Origin: Paenibacillus popilliae ATCC 14706
GTDB lineage: Bacteria > Bacillota > Bacilli > Paenibacillales > Paenibacillaceae
Reading direction: 5' to 3'
NCBI RefSeq assembly: GCF_000315235.1
Contig: NZ_BALG01000228.1
Location: 1-55,030 of the forward strand
Length of the DNA: 55,030 nucleotides
The notes under the pieces are model-generated. The model was not told the DNA's origin and ran no database searches. It saw only the letters and a program-made list of their open reading frames with translations. The translations under genes were made by a program, and so were the position numbers. This document shows, piece after piece, positions 17,057 through 24,866 of the stretch (the stretch's first letter is position 1; every line of letters starts with the position of its first letter).

Positions 17057-17389
17057 TCAGGAGGTTTCGTTATCGCCGGCAGCCTTGGTGCGAGCCGCCC
17101 GATTCTTAATCGCCTCCGTTACGACGAAGGCCAGATGATCGTTGCCGTAGAGCGACAGGACGCCGAGCACCGTGTCGTCCGGTATGTCGCCGGCCTCCTC
17201 CTTCGGAACGGTGAGCCCGATGGCCTGCTGCAGCGCAGGATTGGGGCCCTGCTGCGGATAGGCCTGCTGATAGAGCGCGGCCGGATCGAGCTGATGATTG
17301 ACGCACCACTGGGCGAACACGAGGATCATCATCTGCTCGTCCCGTTCATAGTTGTGGATAATTTGTTCTTCGATTTCTTTGCGAGACAT
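17057..17389 (-). CDS. Conserved hypothetical protein, 110 aa
   Basis: The start at 17389 is fixed by AAAGGAG just upstream; the frame extends much further upstream but that part is antisense to the IF-3-like gene and is rejected. The acidic, helical product (MSRKEIEEQIIHNYERDEQM, VFAQWCVNHQLDPAALYQQA, VLSLYGNDHLAFVVTEAI) looks like a small conserved Bacillales protein without an assigned role. It is divergent from the IF-3-like gene, with only 63 bp between the starts, so the two promoters must overlap or share control. Confidence 0.7.
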   Translation of the reverse strand: MSRKEIEEQIIHNYERDEQMMILVFAQWCVNHQLDPAALYQQAYPQQGPNPALQQAIGLTVPKEEAGDIPDDTVLGVLSLYGNDHLAFVVTEAIKNRAARTKAAGDNETS

Positions 17390-17452
17390 TGATATATCTC
17401 CTTTCAGACGGTAATATGGGTTCATTATAGCGGATGGGCAGGAGGATTCACA

Positions 17453-17941
17453 ATGATTAAGAATGAGAAGATACGGGCTGCCGAAGTCGAATTGACCGGT
17501 CTGAACGGGGAACATCTCGGCATCGTGCCGACCCCGGAGGCGCTGGCAATGGCGAGAAAGCTGAAGGTAGATCTCGTCTGCCTGTCGCTGATGAGCAGTC
17601 CGCCTCCCTGCAAGCTGATCGAAGCGGGAGCGGCCAAGCGGGAGGCGCAGCAGGGCCGTAAGGCGGAGCGGCAGCCGAAAGTGAAGGAGATTCGCCTGAC
17701 GCCGCAGATTGAGGATCATGACTATGAGACGAAGAAAAATCAGGCGGAACGGATCCTGCGCGCCGGAGATTCGGTGCAGCTCGTCATTCGCATGAAGGGT
17801 AAGGAAGGCGCGCTGGCGCAGCAGCTGCTTGATCGGCTCCTGCAGGATTTGCGTCCGGCGGGAACGAAGCGCACCGGCATTCAATTGAGCGGCAAGCAAG
17901 CGATGGTACAGGTTGATCCGGCGCGAGGTGCGGAGGCGTAA
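17453..17941 (+). CDS. Translation initiation factor IF-3 paralogue (orphan)
   Basis: The 162-aa protein has both IF-3 domains. The N-terminal one runs MIKNEKIRAAEVELTGLNGE, LGIVPTPEALAMARKLKVDL, and the C-terminal one has VKEIRLTPQIEDHDYETKK and AERILRAGDSVQLVIRMKG. Genuine infC lies in an infC-rpmI-rplT operon, often with an AUU start and a leader. Here neither ribosomal gene follows, the start is an ordinary ATG with AGGAGG, and the linker is Glu/Arg-rich. This suggests a second copy with a specialised role, for example under stress. Whether the genome also has a normal infC cannot be seen here. Confidence 0.85.
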   Translation: MIKNEKIRAAEVELTGLNGEHLGIVPTPEALAMARKLKVDLVCLSLMSSPPPCKLIEAGAAKREAQQGRKAERQPKVKEIRLTPQIEDHDYETKKNQAERILRAGDSVQLVIRMKGKEGALAQQLLDRLLQDLRPAGTKRTGIQLSGKQAMVQVDPARGAEA

Positions 17942-18099
17942 CCGAAGCCATCGCCTCCCACCCGCTCGTGCACTGGACAGGATGGGAGTCTTCATCGGCC
18001 CGGACCCGCTGGCTGCGGATTCGGTCCGAGTCGTGATTGGACCCTGCCCGCGGTGCCGCATAAGGGGGATTCTGCTATAATGGGGATGAGGTGAGTGCG

Positions 18100-18369
18100 A
18101 TGGCGAAGAAGAGAGGCCGGAAAGCCGCTGTGCAAGGGACTGCCCATACTGCTCAAGATCAGCCGGCGACGCTGAAGGATTTGCTGCGCCCTGATGTCGT
18201 AGCACAACTGAAGGCGCAGTCTACCGTATTGAAGGCGGAGGAAGCGCAGCGGAAGGAAGAGGCGAGACGCCAGGTGGAGCAAGCCCGAGCGGCAGAACAG
18301 AAGCGGCTGGACAATGACTTTCATTATTTGCTGAACAATAGCAGCATGGATTGGCACAAGTATAAATAA
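18100..18369 (+). CDS. YqkK-like DUF3886 protein
   Basis: The 89-aa basic protein opens MAKKRGRKAAVQG, continues with TLKDLLRPDVVAQLKAQ and a long Glu/Arg/Ala coiled helix (EEAQRKEEARRQVEQARAAE), and ends FHYLLNNSSMDWHKYK. This is the layout of small DUF3886 (YqkK-type) proteins of Bacillales, function unknown. The second ATG (18100) was chosen because GAGGTGAG sits at the right distance. A strong terminator follows. Confidence 0.75.
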   Translation: MAKKRGRKAAVQGTAHTAQDQPATLKDLLRPDVVAQLKAQSTVLKAEEAQRKEEARRQVEQARAAEQKRLDNDFHYLLNNSSMDWHKYK

Positions 18370-18377
18370 ACCGATGA

Positions 18378-18410
18378 AAAGGTCCGATGAATCATTCATC
18401 GGACTTTTTG
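18378..18410 (+). terminator. Rho-independent terminator
   Basis: GTCCGATGA pairs with TCATCGGAC around a short loop, followed by TTTTTG. It lies nine bases past the YqkK-like stop. Confidence 0.85.
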
Positions 18411-18545
18411 TTATTTGGGAATTGTCAAGCGCATGCATGATATGTTAGTATATTAAACTGTACTCACAAGGGGAACAATTGTATTTGATAGGGAGACAAA
18501 TCGTGATTTTGTTTTTCTGAGGCAGAAGGGAGAAGGGGTATACAT

Positions 18546-19724
18546 ATGCGATTGGGATTGTTTCCGCGCATTATCATTGCGATTTTACTCGGCATTGGAG
18601 CAGGACTTATCATGCCGGACGGGTTCATACGAATTTTTGTGACGTTAAATCACGTATTTGGGCAGTTCTTGAGCTTCCTTATACCGCTCATTATTTTGGG
18701 CTTTATTGTTCCGGGGATCGGGGAGCTTGGCAGGGGGGCGGGAAAGCTCCTTGGATTGACTACATTCATCGTATATATATCTACGGTACTATCCGCGATG
18801 CTGGCTTATGGCGTTACTGCGTCGTCTTTTCCCTGGCTACTGTCCGGGGCTTCCGGGCTGGCAGCTCAAAATCCGGAGGAGATGCTGTTGACCAGCTACT
18901 TCGAATTGCCTATGCCGCCCGTGTTCGACATTATGACGGCGCTGCTGTTGTCCTTCCTGATCGGGGTCGGCATCACCTTCGTGAAGACAAACGCGCTTCT
19001 TACCGCTTCGCTGGAATTTAAGGACATCGTATCCAGAGCGATACAAGCGATAATTATACCGTTGCTGCCATTTCATATCGCGGGGCTCTTTATGAATATG
19101 ACGCAGGCAGGCGAAGTCGCGTTCATTCTGCATGTATTCATAAAAGTATTCGCGGTCATCCTCCTGATGCATTTTGTTGTCATCCTATGCCAGTATGCGT
19201 TCGCGGGCGCAGTAAACAAGCGCAACCCACTGGCGCTGCTGCGCACGATGGTGCCGGCGTACTTCACGGCGCTCGGCACCCAATCCTCGGCAGCGACGAT
19301 ACCGGTGACGATGCAGCAAGTGAAGAAGCTCGGGACAGACGAAGAGGTGGCGAACTTTGTCGTGCCGCTGTGTGCGACGATTCATATTACCGGATCGGCG
19401 GTTACGATCACCTCGGTCGCGAGTGCCATTTTGTACATTTATGGCGTGCCACTGACGTTGAGCACAATGGTGCCTTTCATCCTTATGCTTGGCATCGCGA
19501 TGATCGCCGCTCCTAGCGTGCCAGGCGGCGGAGTGATGGCGGCCATTGGATTATTTCAGTCGATGCTCGGCTTCGATGAAGCAATGGTTAGCCTAGCGAT
19601 TGCGCTCTATATCGCACAGGACAGCTTCGGAACGGCAGCCAACGTAACCGGAGACGGTGCGATTGCACAGATCATTCACGGCGTAAAGAAGAAGCGGGTA
19701 CGCCAAGAGCCATCTGCCAACTAG
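18546..19724 (+). CDS. Dicarboxylate/amino-acid:cation symporter (DAACS)
   Basis: The 392-aa membrane protein has eight helices and two re-entrant loops. Loop 1 carries the serine-rich TALGTQSSAATIPVT. Helix 7 has CATIHITGSAVTI in the place of the usual NMDGT motif, and loop 2 has APSVPGGGVMA. FGTAANVTGDGA lies in helix 8. Members take up glutamate, aspartate, serine or C4-dicarboxylates with Na+ or H+. The unusual helix-7 sequence is found in a divergent branch, so the substrate is open. It is a single-gene unit ended by the terminator at 19759. Confidence 0.9.
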   Translation: MRLGLFPRIIIAILLGIGAGLIMPDGFIRIFVTLNHVFGQFLSFLIPLIILGFIVPGIGELGRGAGKLLGLTTFIVYISTVLSAMLAYGVTASSFPWLLSGASGLAAQNPEEMLLTSYFELPMPPVFDIMTALLLSFLIGVGITFVKTNALLTASLEFKDIVSRAIQAIIIPLLPFHIAGLFMNMTQAGEVAFILHVFIKVFAVILLMHFVVILCQYAFAGAVNKRNPLALLRTMVPAYFTALGTQSSAATIPVTMQQVKKLGTDEEVANFVVPLCATIHITGSAVTITSVASAILYIYGVPLTLSTMVPFILMLGIAMIAAPSVPGGGVMAAIGLFQSMLGFDEAMVSLAIALYIAQDSFGTAANVTGDGAIAQIIHGVKKKRVRQEPSAN

Positions 19725-19758
19725 CTCATCATGATATCCTTAAGTCGGAACAGGCGAG

Positions 19759-19790
19759 AGCCCGGTGATACGTTCACCGGGCTATTTTCT
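19759..19790 (+). terminator. Rho-independent terminator
   Basis: AGCCCGGTGA (19759-19768) pairs with TCACCGGGCT (19774-19783) around TACGT, followed by ATTTTCTT. It separates the symporter from the iron operon. Confidence 0.85.
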
Positions 19791-19832
19791 TGGTTGCATC
19801 CGGCCTCACCAGCGGGAATAACCGCTATCATT

Positions 19833-19850
19833 GATAATGATAATCATTAT
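19833..19850. promoter_or_regulatory. Fur box 1 of the siderophore operon
   Basis: GATAATGATAATCATTAT matches the first 18 bases of the classical Fur consensus. It lies upstream of the -35 element at 19865. Confidence 0.85.
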
Positions 19851-19864
19851 TTTGCCCCAATCCA

Positions 19865-19892
19865 TTGACTTTCCTGGGGGAACCGCTATAAT
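19865..19892 (+). promoter_or_regulatory. Sigma-A promoter of the siderophore operon
   Basis: TTGACT (19865-19870) and TATAAT (19887-19892) are spaced by 16 bp. One Fur box lies upstream of the -35 and another starts about 20 bp downstream of the -10, so Fur can block the promoter from both sides. Confidence 0.8.
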
Positions 19893-19913
19893 CATAACTG
19901 TTACAACGCGTTT

Positions 19914-19935
19914 AATGATAATGAATATCATTATT
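19914..19935. promoter_or_regulatory. Fur box 2 of the siderophore operon
   Basis: AATGATAATGAATATCATTATT is a near-perfect palindrome with the ATGATAAT/ATCATTAT signature of Fur sites. It lies in the leader between the promoter and the first gene. Confidence 0.8.
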
Positions 19936-19978
19936 ATACATCCGGGATGCGTATACTATTAATTGCAAGGAAAGAGAC

Positions 19979-20932
19979 ATGAAGAAGAGATATCTGGTTA
20001 TTGCGCTTATCCTGTTTGCCTTCATATCCCTGTTTATCGGGGCCATAGACATCAAGCCACAGGACTTGTTCCAACTGAACGATGACCAGATCCATACGTT
20101 TCTCGTCAGCCGGGTGCCGCGGCTTATCAGCATCATTCTCGCCGGGATCAGCATGAGCATATGCGGCCTGATTATGCAGCAGCTCAGCCGGAACAAGTTC
20201 GTCTCGCCCACGACGGCAGGAACGCTTGACTCGGCCCGCTTGGGGATACTCGTCTCCTTGATGCTGTTCACGACGGCAAGCCCGTTGGTGAAGATGCTCG
20301 TTGCGTTCGTCTTCGCTTTGCTAGGCACGATGCTGTTTATGAAAATATTGGATCGAATTAAATTCAAAGATACCATCTTTATTCCGCTCGTCGGCTTGAT
20401 GTTCGGGAATATTATCAGTTCCATTTCCACCTTTTTCGCGTATAAGTATGATTTGATTCAGAACATGTCCTCATGGCTGCAGGGCGACTTCTCGATGATT
20501 ATCAAGGGGCGCTATGAGCTGCTGTATATCAGCATTCCGCTTATCGTGATTGCCTACCTGTATGCGAATAAGTTCACGGTAGCAGGGATGGGTGAGGATT
20601 TCTCGAAAAACCTGGGGCTCAACTACAAGCGCGTGGTCAATATCGGTTTGATCTTGGTGGCGCTCGTTACGTGCACGGTCGTACTTACGGTGGGGACGAT
20701 TCCTTTCCTGGGTCTCATTGTTCCGAATATCGTCTCCATATACAGAGGCGATAATTTGAAGAATAGCTTGTTGCACACCGCGCTTCTCGGGGCCGTATTC
20801 GTTCTGTTCTGCGATATTTTGGGGCGCATCATCATTTTTCCGTACGAATTGTCGATCAGCCTGACAGTCGGCGTCATCGGAAGCGCCATATTCGTCTATA
20901 TGTTAATGAGGAGAAGGGCACATGGGTTATAA
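19979..20932 (+). CDS. yclN: Ferric-siderophore ABC transporter permease, YclN-like
   Basis: The 317-aa FecCD-family permease has about nine membrane helices and markers LVSRVPRLISIILAGISMSI, SRNKFVSPTTAGTLDSARLG, SSWLQGDFSMIIKGRYELLY, the ATPase-coupling region GMGEDFSKNLGLNY, and PFLGLIVPNIVSIYRGDN. The sequence is very like Bacillus YclN, part of the petrobactin/catecholate importer YclNOPQ. AAGGAAAGAG precedes the ATG. It is the first gene of a Fur-controlled operon and overlaps the next gene by 11 bp. Confidence 0.93.
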   Translation: MKKRYLVIALILFAFISLFIGAIDIKPQDLFQLNDDQIHTFLVSRVPRLISIILAGISMSICGLIMQQLSRNKFVSPTTAGTLDSARLGILVSLMLFTTASPLVKMLVAFVFALLGTMLFMKILDRIKFKDTIFIPLVGLMFGNIISSISTFFAYKYDLIQNMSSWLQGDFSMIIKGRYELLYISIPLIVIAYLYANKFTVAGMGEDFSKNLGLNYKRVVNIGLILVALVTCTVVLTVGTIPFLGLIVPNIVSIYRGDNLKNSLLHTALLGAVFVLFCDILGRIIIFPYELSISLTVGVIGSAIFVYMLMRRRAHGL

Positions 20933-21872
20933 AGCGAAAACGGGGGTGCTTGCTGTCCTTGCTCTCGCGCTGATAGGGTTGTTCCTGTTCTTCAAGCTGG
21001 GGGACAACTGGGACTACGTGCTGCCGAAACGAATAATCAAAGTATTGGCGATTGTTCTGACAGGCGCTTCGATCGCATTTGCCACGACCGTATTTCAGAC
21101 AATTACGAACAACCGCATACTGACTCCGAGCATATTGGGCTTGGATTCGCTATATTTGCTGATTCAGACGATCGTTATTTTCGTATTGGGCTCGAAGACG
21201 CTGATGATGATGAACAGCAATGTGGATTTCCTGGTATCCGTCGGCCTGATGGTTCTGTTCTCGGGTCTATTGTTCAAGCTCATATTCAAGGGCGAAAATC
21301 AGAACCTATACTTCCTGCTGCTTATTGGCATTATTTTTGGCACTTTTTTCGGAAGCATGTCCACCTTTATGCAGGTTCTGATCGACCCGGCAGAGTTCAT
21401 GATCGTACAGGACAAAATGTTCGCCAGCTTCAACCATATCAACACGAAGCTGCTGCTGATGGGGAGCGTGCTGCTCCTGCTCGTCACGCTTTACTTTCTG
21501 CGCTTCATCAAGTACCTGGATGTGCTTGCACTGGGCAGAGAGCAGGCGATTAACCTCGGCGTTAAGTACGACGATGTCGTGAAGCGGCTGCTCTTTGTCG
21601 TCGCTGTTCTTATTTCTATCTCCACGGCGCTAGTCGGGCCGATTACCTTTCTCGGCTTGCTCGTCGTGAATGTAACGTACCAATTTCTGAAGACGCATCG
21701 GCACAGCTATCTTATCGCCGGTTCCGTTCTCATCAGCATTATCGCCCTTGTGGGCGGCCAGCTCATCGTGGAGCGGGTGTTCACCTTCTCCACGACGCTA
21801 AGCGTCATCATCAATTTCATTGGCGGGGTCTACTTTATTTATCTGCTATTGAAGGAGAACAAATCATGGTAG
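20922..21872 (+). CDS. yclO: Ferric-siderophore ABC transporter permease, YclO-like
   Basis: The second FecCD-type permease (316 aa) has ASIAFATTVFQTITNNRILT, PSILGLDSLYLLIQT and ALGREQAINLGVKYDDVVKR as coupling and packing segments. It pairs with YclN to form the heterodimeric membrane channel for a ferric siderophore. The start lies inside the preceding gene (11-bp overlap) behind GAGAAGGG, which implies translational coupling. Its stop in turn overlaps the ATPase gene by 7 bp. Confidence 0.93.
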   Translation: MGYKAKTGVLAVLALALIGLFLFFKLGDNWDYVLPKRIIKVLAIVLTGASIAFATTVFQTITNNRILTPSILGLDSLYLLIQTIVIFVLGSKTLMMMNSNVDFLVSVGLMVLFSGLLFKLIFKGENQNLYFLLLIGIIFGTFFGSMSTFMQVLIDPAEFMIVQDKMFASFNHINTKLLLMGSVLLLLVTLYFLRFIKYLDVLALGREQAINLGVKYDDVVKRLLFVVAVLISISTALVGPITFLGLLVVNVTYQFLKTHRHSYLIAGSVLISIIALVGGQLIVERVFTFSTTLSVIINFIGGVYFIYLLLKENKSW

Positions 21873-22624
21873 AAGTAAAAGGCGTATCCAAACAATATGG
21901 CGGCAACAACGTGATCGAGGGCATCTCCGTTACGATTGCCAAAGGTAAAATCACGTCCTTCATCGGTCCGAATGGCGCAGGCAAAAGTACGCTGCTGTCT
22001 ATTATAAGCCGGCTCATTGCGAAGGATTCCGGAGAAGTGCTCATTGACGGGAAAGAAATCAGTCAGTGGGATAGCAAGGAGCTGGCGAAAAAGATTTCGA
22101 TTCTGAAGCAGTCGAACCATATCAATCTGCGGCTTACGATTCGGGAACTGGTCTCGTTCGGCCGTTTCCCTTATTCGCAAGGCAGATTGTCCGACGAAGA
22201 TTGGAAGTATGTCGATGAAGCGATTGAATATATGGGGCTTGCCGAGTTGCAGCACAAGTACCTGGATCAGTTGAGCGGCGGACAGAAGCAGCGAGCTTAT
22301 ATTGCGATGGTCATCGCGCAAAATACGGAGTACATTTTGCTTGACGAACCACTTAACAATCTGGATATGAAACATTCGGTCCAGATTATGAAAATATTGC
22401 GCAGACTCGTCAATGAGTTGGGCAAAACGATTGTCATCGTCATCCATGACATTAACTTTGCCTCCTGCTATTCCGACCATATCGTGGCGTTGAAGAACGG
22501 CAAAGTCATCAAGGAGGGCACTACTAATGATATTATCGACACCGAGGTTCTTCAGGACATTTATGAGATGAACATGAGCATCGAGCACTTCAATGATAAC
22601 AAAATCTGTGTCTACTATGCATAG
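21866..22624 (+). CDS. yclP: Ferric-siderophore ABC transporter ATPase, YclP-like
   Basis: The 252-aa ATPase has Walker A GPNGAGKST (residues 34-42), the signature LSGGQKQRAYIAMVIAQ, Walker B YILLDEPLNNLD and the switch His in IVIHDINFA. It energises the YclN/YclO channel. It is the third gene in the operon. The binding-protein gene follows after 119 bp with no strong terminator between, so all four are likely transcribed together. Confidence 0.94.
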   Translation: MVEVKGVSKQYGGNNVIEGISVTIAKGKITSFIGPNGAGKSTLLSIISRLIAKDSGEVLIDGKEISQWDSKELAKKISILKQSNHINLRLTIRELVSFGRFPYSQGRLSDEDWKYVDEAIEYMGLAELQHKYLDQLSGGQKQRAYIAMVIAQNTEYILLDEPLNNLDMKHSVQIMKILRRLVNELGKTIVIVIHDINFASCYSDHIVALKNGKVIKEGTTNDIIDTEVLQDIYEMNMSIEHFNDNKICVYYA

Positions 22625-22743
22625 CCAGCGCGGAGTCGGGATCACACCGTTCGATAATATCGCAATGTCGTGCAATATGAATACGAATTTGTGATATTAA
22701 CGACGATAAATATTTTAAAAAATAGATGTAGAGGTGAAAGAAA

Positions 22744-23706
22744 TTGAAGAAAACAGTCATGATTCTGGTCATTGCCATGATGGCAACCCTCGTTGCCGCA
22801 TGTGGCTCCAATAAGACAGATAGCAGCAATGGTTCGACAACAACTGGAGCCGATGCGAACAAGCCGGTGGAAGAAATCGTTGTTCAGCATGAACTTGGCG
22901 ACACGCCGGTGAAGAAGAACCCGTCCAAAGTCGTTGTATTCAGCTACGGAATCGTAGATTCCCTGGACAAACTGGGAGTTGACATCGCGGCGCTGCCGAA
23001 GAACAGCCTGCCTCCTTACTTGAACAAATTCGAAGACGAGAAGTATGTAAATGCAGGCGGATTGAAGGAGCCTGACTTCGAGCAGATTCATAGCCTGAAG
23101 CCGGACCTGATTATTATTGCCGGCAGACAAGCGTCGTCATACGATGAGTTCAAGGAAATCGCACCGACGATCTACATGGATATCGACACGAACCGTTATA
23201 TGGATTCTTTCAAAGAGCACATGGAAACGCTCGGCAAAATCTTCAATAAAGAATCCGAAGTCCAAGCGGAGCTTGCGAAGATCGATATGGATATCAAGCA
23301 ATTACATGAGAAAGTGACGGCGGTGAACAAAAACGCGCTTATTATTATGGCGAACGAGGGCAAAATCAGCGCCTATGGCGCCGGTTCCCGCTTCGGCATC
23401 ATCCATGACGTATTCGGCTTCCCGACCGCCGATGCTGAAATCAAAACATCGACTCATGGCAACCCCGTTTCCTTCGAGTATATTGTGGAGAAAAATCCGG
23501 ACTATTTGTTCATAGTCGATAGAGGCGCTGCTGTAGGCGGTGAATCGTCAGCGAAGCAAGTGGTAGAGAACGAGCTGGTCAAGACGACCAAGGCTTACAA
23601 AGAAGGACATATTGTCTACCTCGATCCGAACTACTGGTATCTGTCGGGTGGCGGTCTTGTCTCCGTCGAAGAAATGGTGAAAGAAGTCGGAGCGGCCATT
23701 CAATAA
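22744..23706 (+). CDS. yclQ: Siderophore-binding lipoprotein, YclQ-like
   Basis: The 320-aa protein starts at TTG behind GAGGTG and opens with a lipoprotein signal peptide ending LVAAC (Cys20). A Ser/Thr-rich linker leads into a class III (helical backbone) binding domain with KVVVFSYGIVDSLDKLGVDI, DFEQIHSLKPDLIIIAGRQA and GAGSRFGIIHDVFGF. YclQ-type proteins bind petrobactin and related catecholates at the cell surface and deliver them to YclNOP. No siderophore biosynthesis genes are in the window. Confidence 0.92.
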   Translation: MKKTVMILVIAMMATLVAACGSNKTDSSNGSTTTGADANKPVEEIVVQHELGDTPVKKNPSKVVVFSYGIVDSLDKLGVDIAALPKNSLPPYLNKFEDEKYVNAGGLKEPDFEQIHSLKPDLIIIAGRQASSYDEFKEIAPTIYMDIDTNRYMDSFKEHMETLGKIFNKESEVQAELAKIDMDIKQLHEKVTAVNKNALIIMANEGKISAYGAGSRFGIIHDVFGFPTADAEIKTSTHGNPVSFEYIVEKNPDYLFIVDRGAAVGGESSAKQVVENELVKTTKAYKEGHIVYLDPNYWYLSGGGLVSVEEMVKEVGAAIQ

Positions 23707-23710
23707 TCAT

Positions 23711-23770
23711 CGCCGGCTTGCTGCAAGCCGGATTACGGCAACCGGGGCGCCTTGTGCGTTCCGGTTGTTC
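23711..23770 (+). terminator. Two hairpins ending the siderophore operon
   Basis: CCGGCTTGCTGCAAGCCGG forms a tight first hairpin. The second pairs CAACCGG with CCGGTTG and is followed by TTCTATATT. Together they should end the iron operon. Confidence 0.6.
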
Positions 23771-23811
23771 TATATTGCTTCGGAACATTCAAACCAGAGA
23801 TATTTTCTCAG

Positions 23812-23842
23812 TTGTCTAAATTCATTACAGAGCTGATATAAT
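23812..23842 (+). promoter_or_regulatory. Promoter of the Fic gene
   Basis: TTGTCT (23812-23817) and an extended -10 (TGATATAAT, core 23837-23842) have a 19-bp spacer. The extended TGn element compensates for the long spacer. It lies 28 bp before the first GTG. Confidence 0.6.
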
Positions 23843-23870
23843 AGAGCCATACGATAACACGAGAAAGCAG

Positions 23871-24617
23871 GTGGACGGTGTGGAGCTTGAACAAATCAAG
23901 CGATTGAAACGAGAACTGGATTCGCTTCGCCCCTTGCCTGCTGCGGCTGCTCACAATCTGGAAGAGGTATTCCGTGTGGAGTGGACCTACAATTCCAATG
24001 CGATCGAAGGGAACACCTTGACGTTGCTCGAAACGAAGCTCGTGCTGGAACAGGGGCTAACCATCGGGGGGAAGAAGCTTCGGGAGCATTTGGAAGTGAT
24101 CAACCATGCGGAAGCGATACAATATATTCAAGATCTGGTTCACCGTAAGCAAGAGCTTACAGAACATGTGATCAAATCCCTTCACCATCTTGTGCTCAAA
24201 AACATCGCTGATGATGCCGGACGGTATCGCATGGTCAATGTCAGGATATCGGGTTCACAACATGTGCCCCCGCATTATACCGCTATGCCAGAACAGATGG
24301 AGCGGCTGATGAAGTGGTATATGGAGCAGCGGGACGTGCTTCATCCTGTGCTGTTAGCTGCAGAGTTCCATTTTCGATTTGTATTTATCCATCCGTTCTC
24401 AGATGGAAATGGCCGGACTGCGCGACTGCTTATGAACCTTATCCTTATGGAGCATGGCTATCCACCAGCGATAGTTAAGGCAGCCGATGCCGCTCGGCTG
24501 CGGTATTATGAGACCTTGGAAGAAGCGAGCGTTCGTGGTCAATGGCATCCATTTATCAGCTTGATTATGGAATGTGTGGTCGAGAGCCTGCAGGCGTATT
24601 TGTTTGCCGTGAAGTAA
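23871..24617 (+). CDS. Fic-family protein, class II (AMPylator-type)
   Basis: The 248-aa protein carries the Fic active-site motif HPFSDGNGRTAR with catalytic His174. It also has an N-terminal inhibitory helix motif (S-N-A-I-E-G, Ser42 to Glu46), which places it in the class with the inhibitory helix before the Fic core. Such enzymes usually transfer AMP to hydroxyl groups of target proteins. The start is GTG at 23871 or the next GTG three codons on, both near GCAGGTGG. It lies at the left edge of the restriction-modification island and may be part of it, though it has its own promoter. Confidence 0.88.
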   Translation: MDGVELEQIKRLKRELDSLRPLPAAAAHNLEEVFRVEWTYNSNAIEGNTLTLLETKLVLEQGLTIGGKKLREHLEVINHAEAIQYIQDLVHRKQELTEHVIKSLHHLVLKNIADDAGRYRMVNVRISGSQHVPPHYTAMPEQMERLMKWYMEQRDVLHPVLLAAEFHFRFVFIHPFSDGNGRTARLLMNLILMEHGYPPAIVKAADAARLRYYETLEEASVRGQWHPFISLIMECVVESLQAYLFAVK

Positions 24618-24792
24618 GGGGTATGGGTCCTGAACATCTAAAATATGGACATAGCGCCATCTCTGCCGGAGAGCAGGGATGGCTGATTCATATACACCTG
24701 TTTTTTGATAGAATAGAAACTATATTCTTTATATTTTAGGATATTTGAACAGGGTGGCAAAGCAGGACTTTAGTAATATTAGCAAATTATTT

Positions 24793-24812
24793 TTTAGTAT
24801 TGAAATACTAAA
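24793..24812. promoter_or_regulatory. Palindrome in AT-rich leader of the restriction island
   Basis: TTTAGTATT (24793-24801) and AATACTAAA (24804-24812) form a perfect 9-bp inverted repeat with a 2-bp centre. Related TTAGTA/TTAGCA pieces lie on both sides, and GGTAT/ATACC arms follow at 24822-24843. The 250-bp gap it sits in (24618-24866) is strikingly AT-rich and holds no gene. It is a good candidate operator for control of the first gene of the island. Confidence 0.5.
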
Positions 24813-24866
24813 TTAGTAAATGGTATATTTAGGGTATAAAATACCTAGCGGCAAGAAGGTGGCACT

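Noticed and set aside
17390-18205. Long N-terminal extension of the minus-strand 110-aa gene.
   Set aside because: It lies antisense to the IF-3-like and YqkK-like genes, has low-complexity Arg/Leu/Ser composition, and AAAGGAG marks the real start at 17389.
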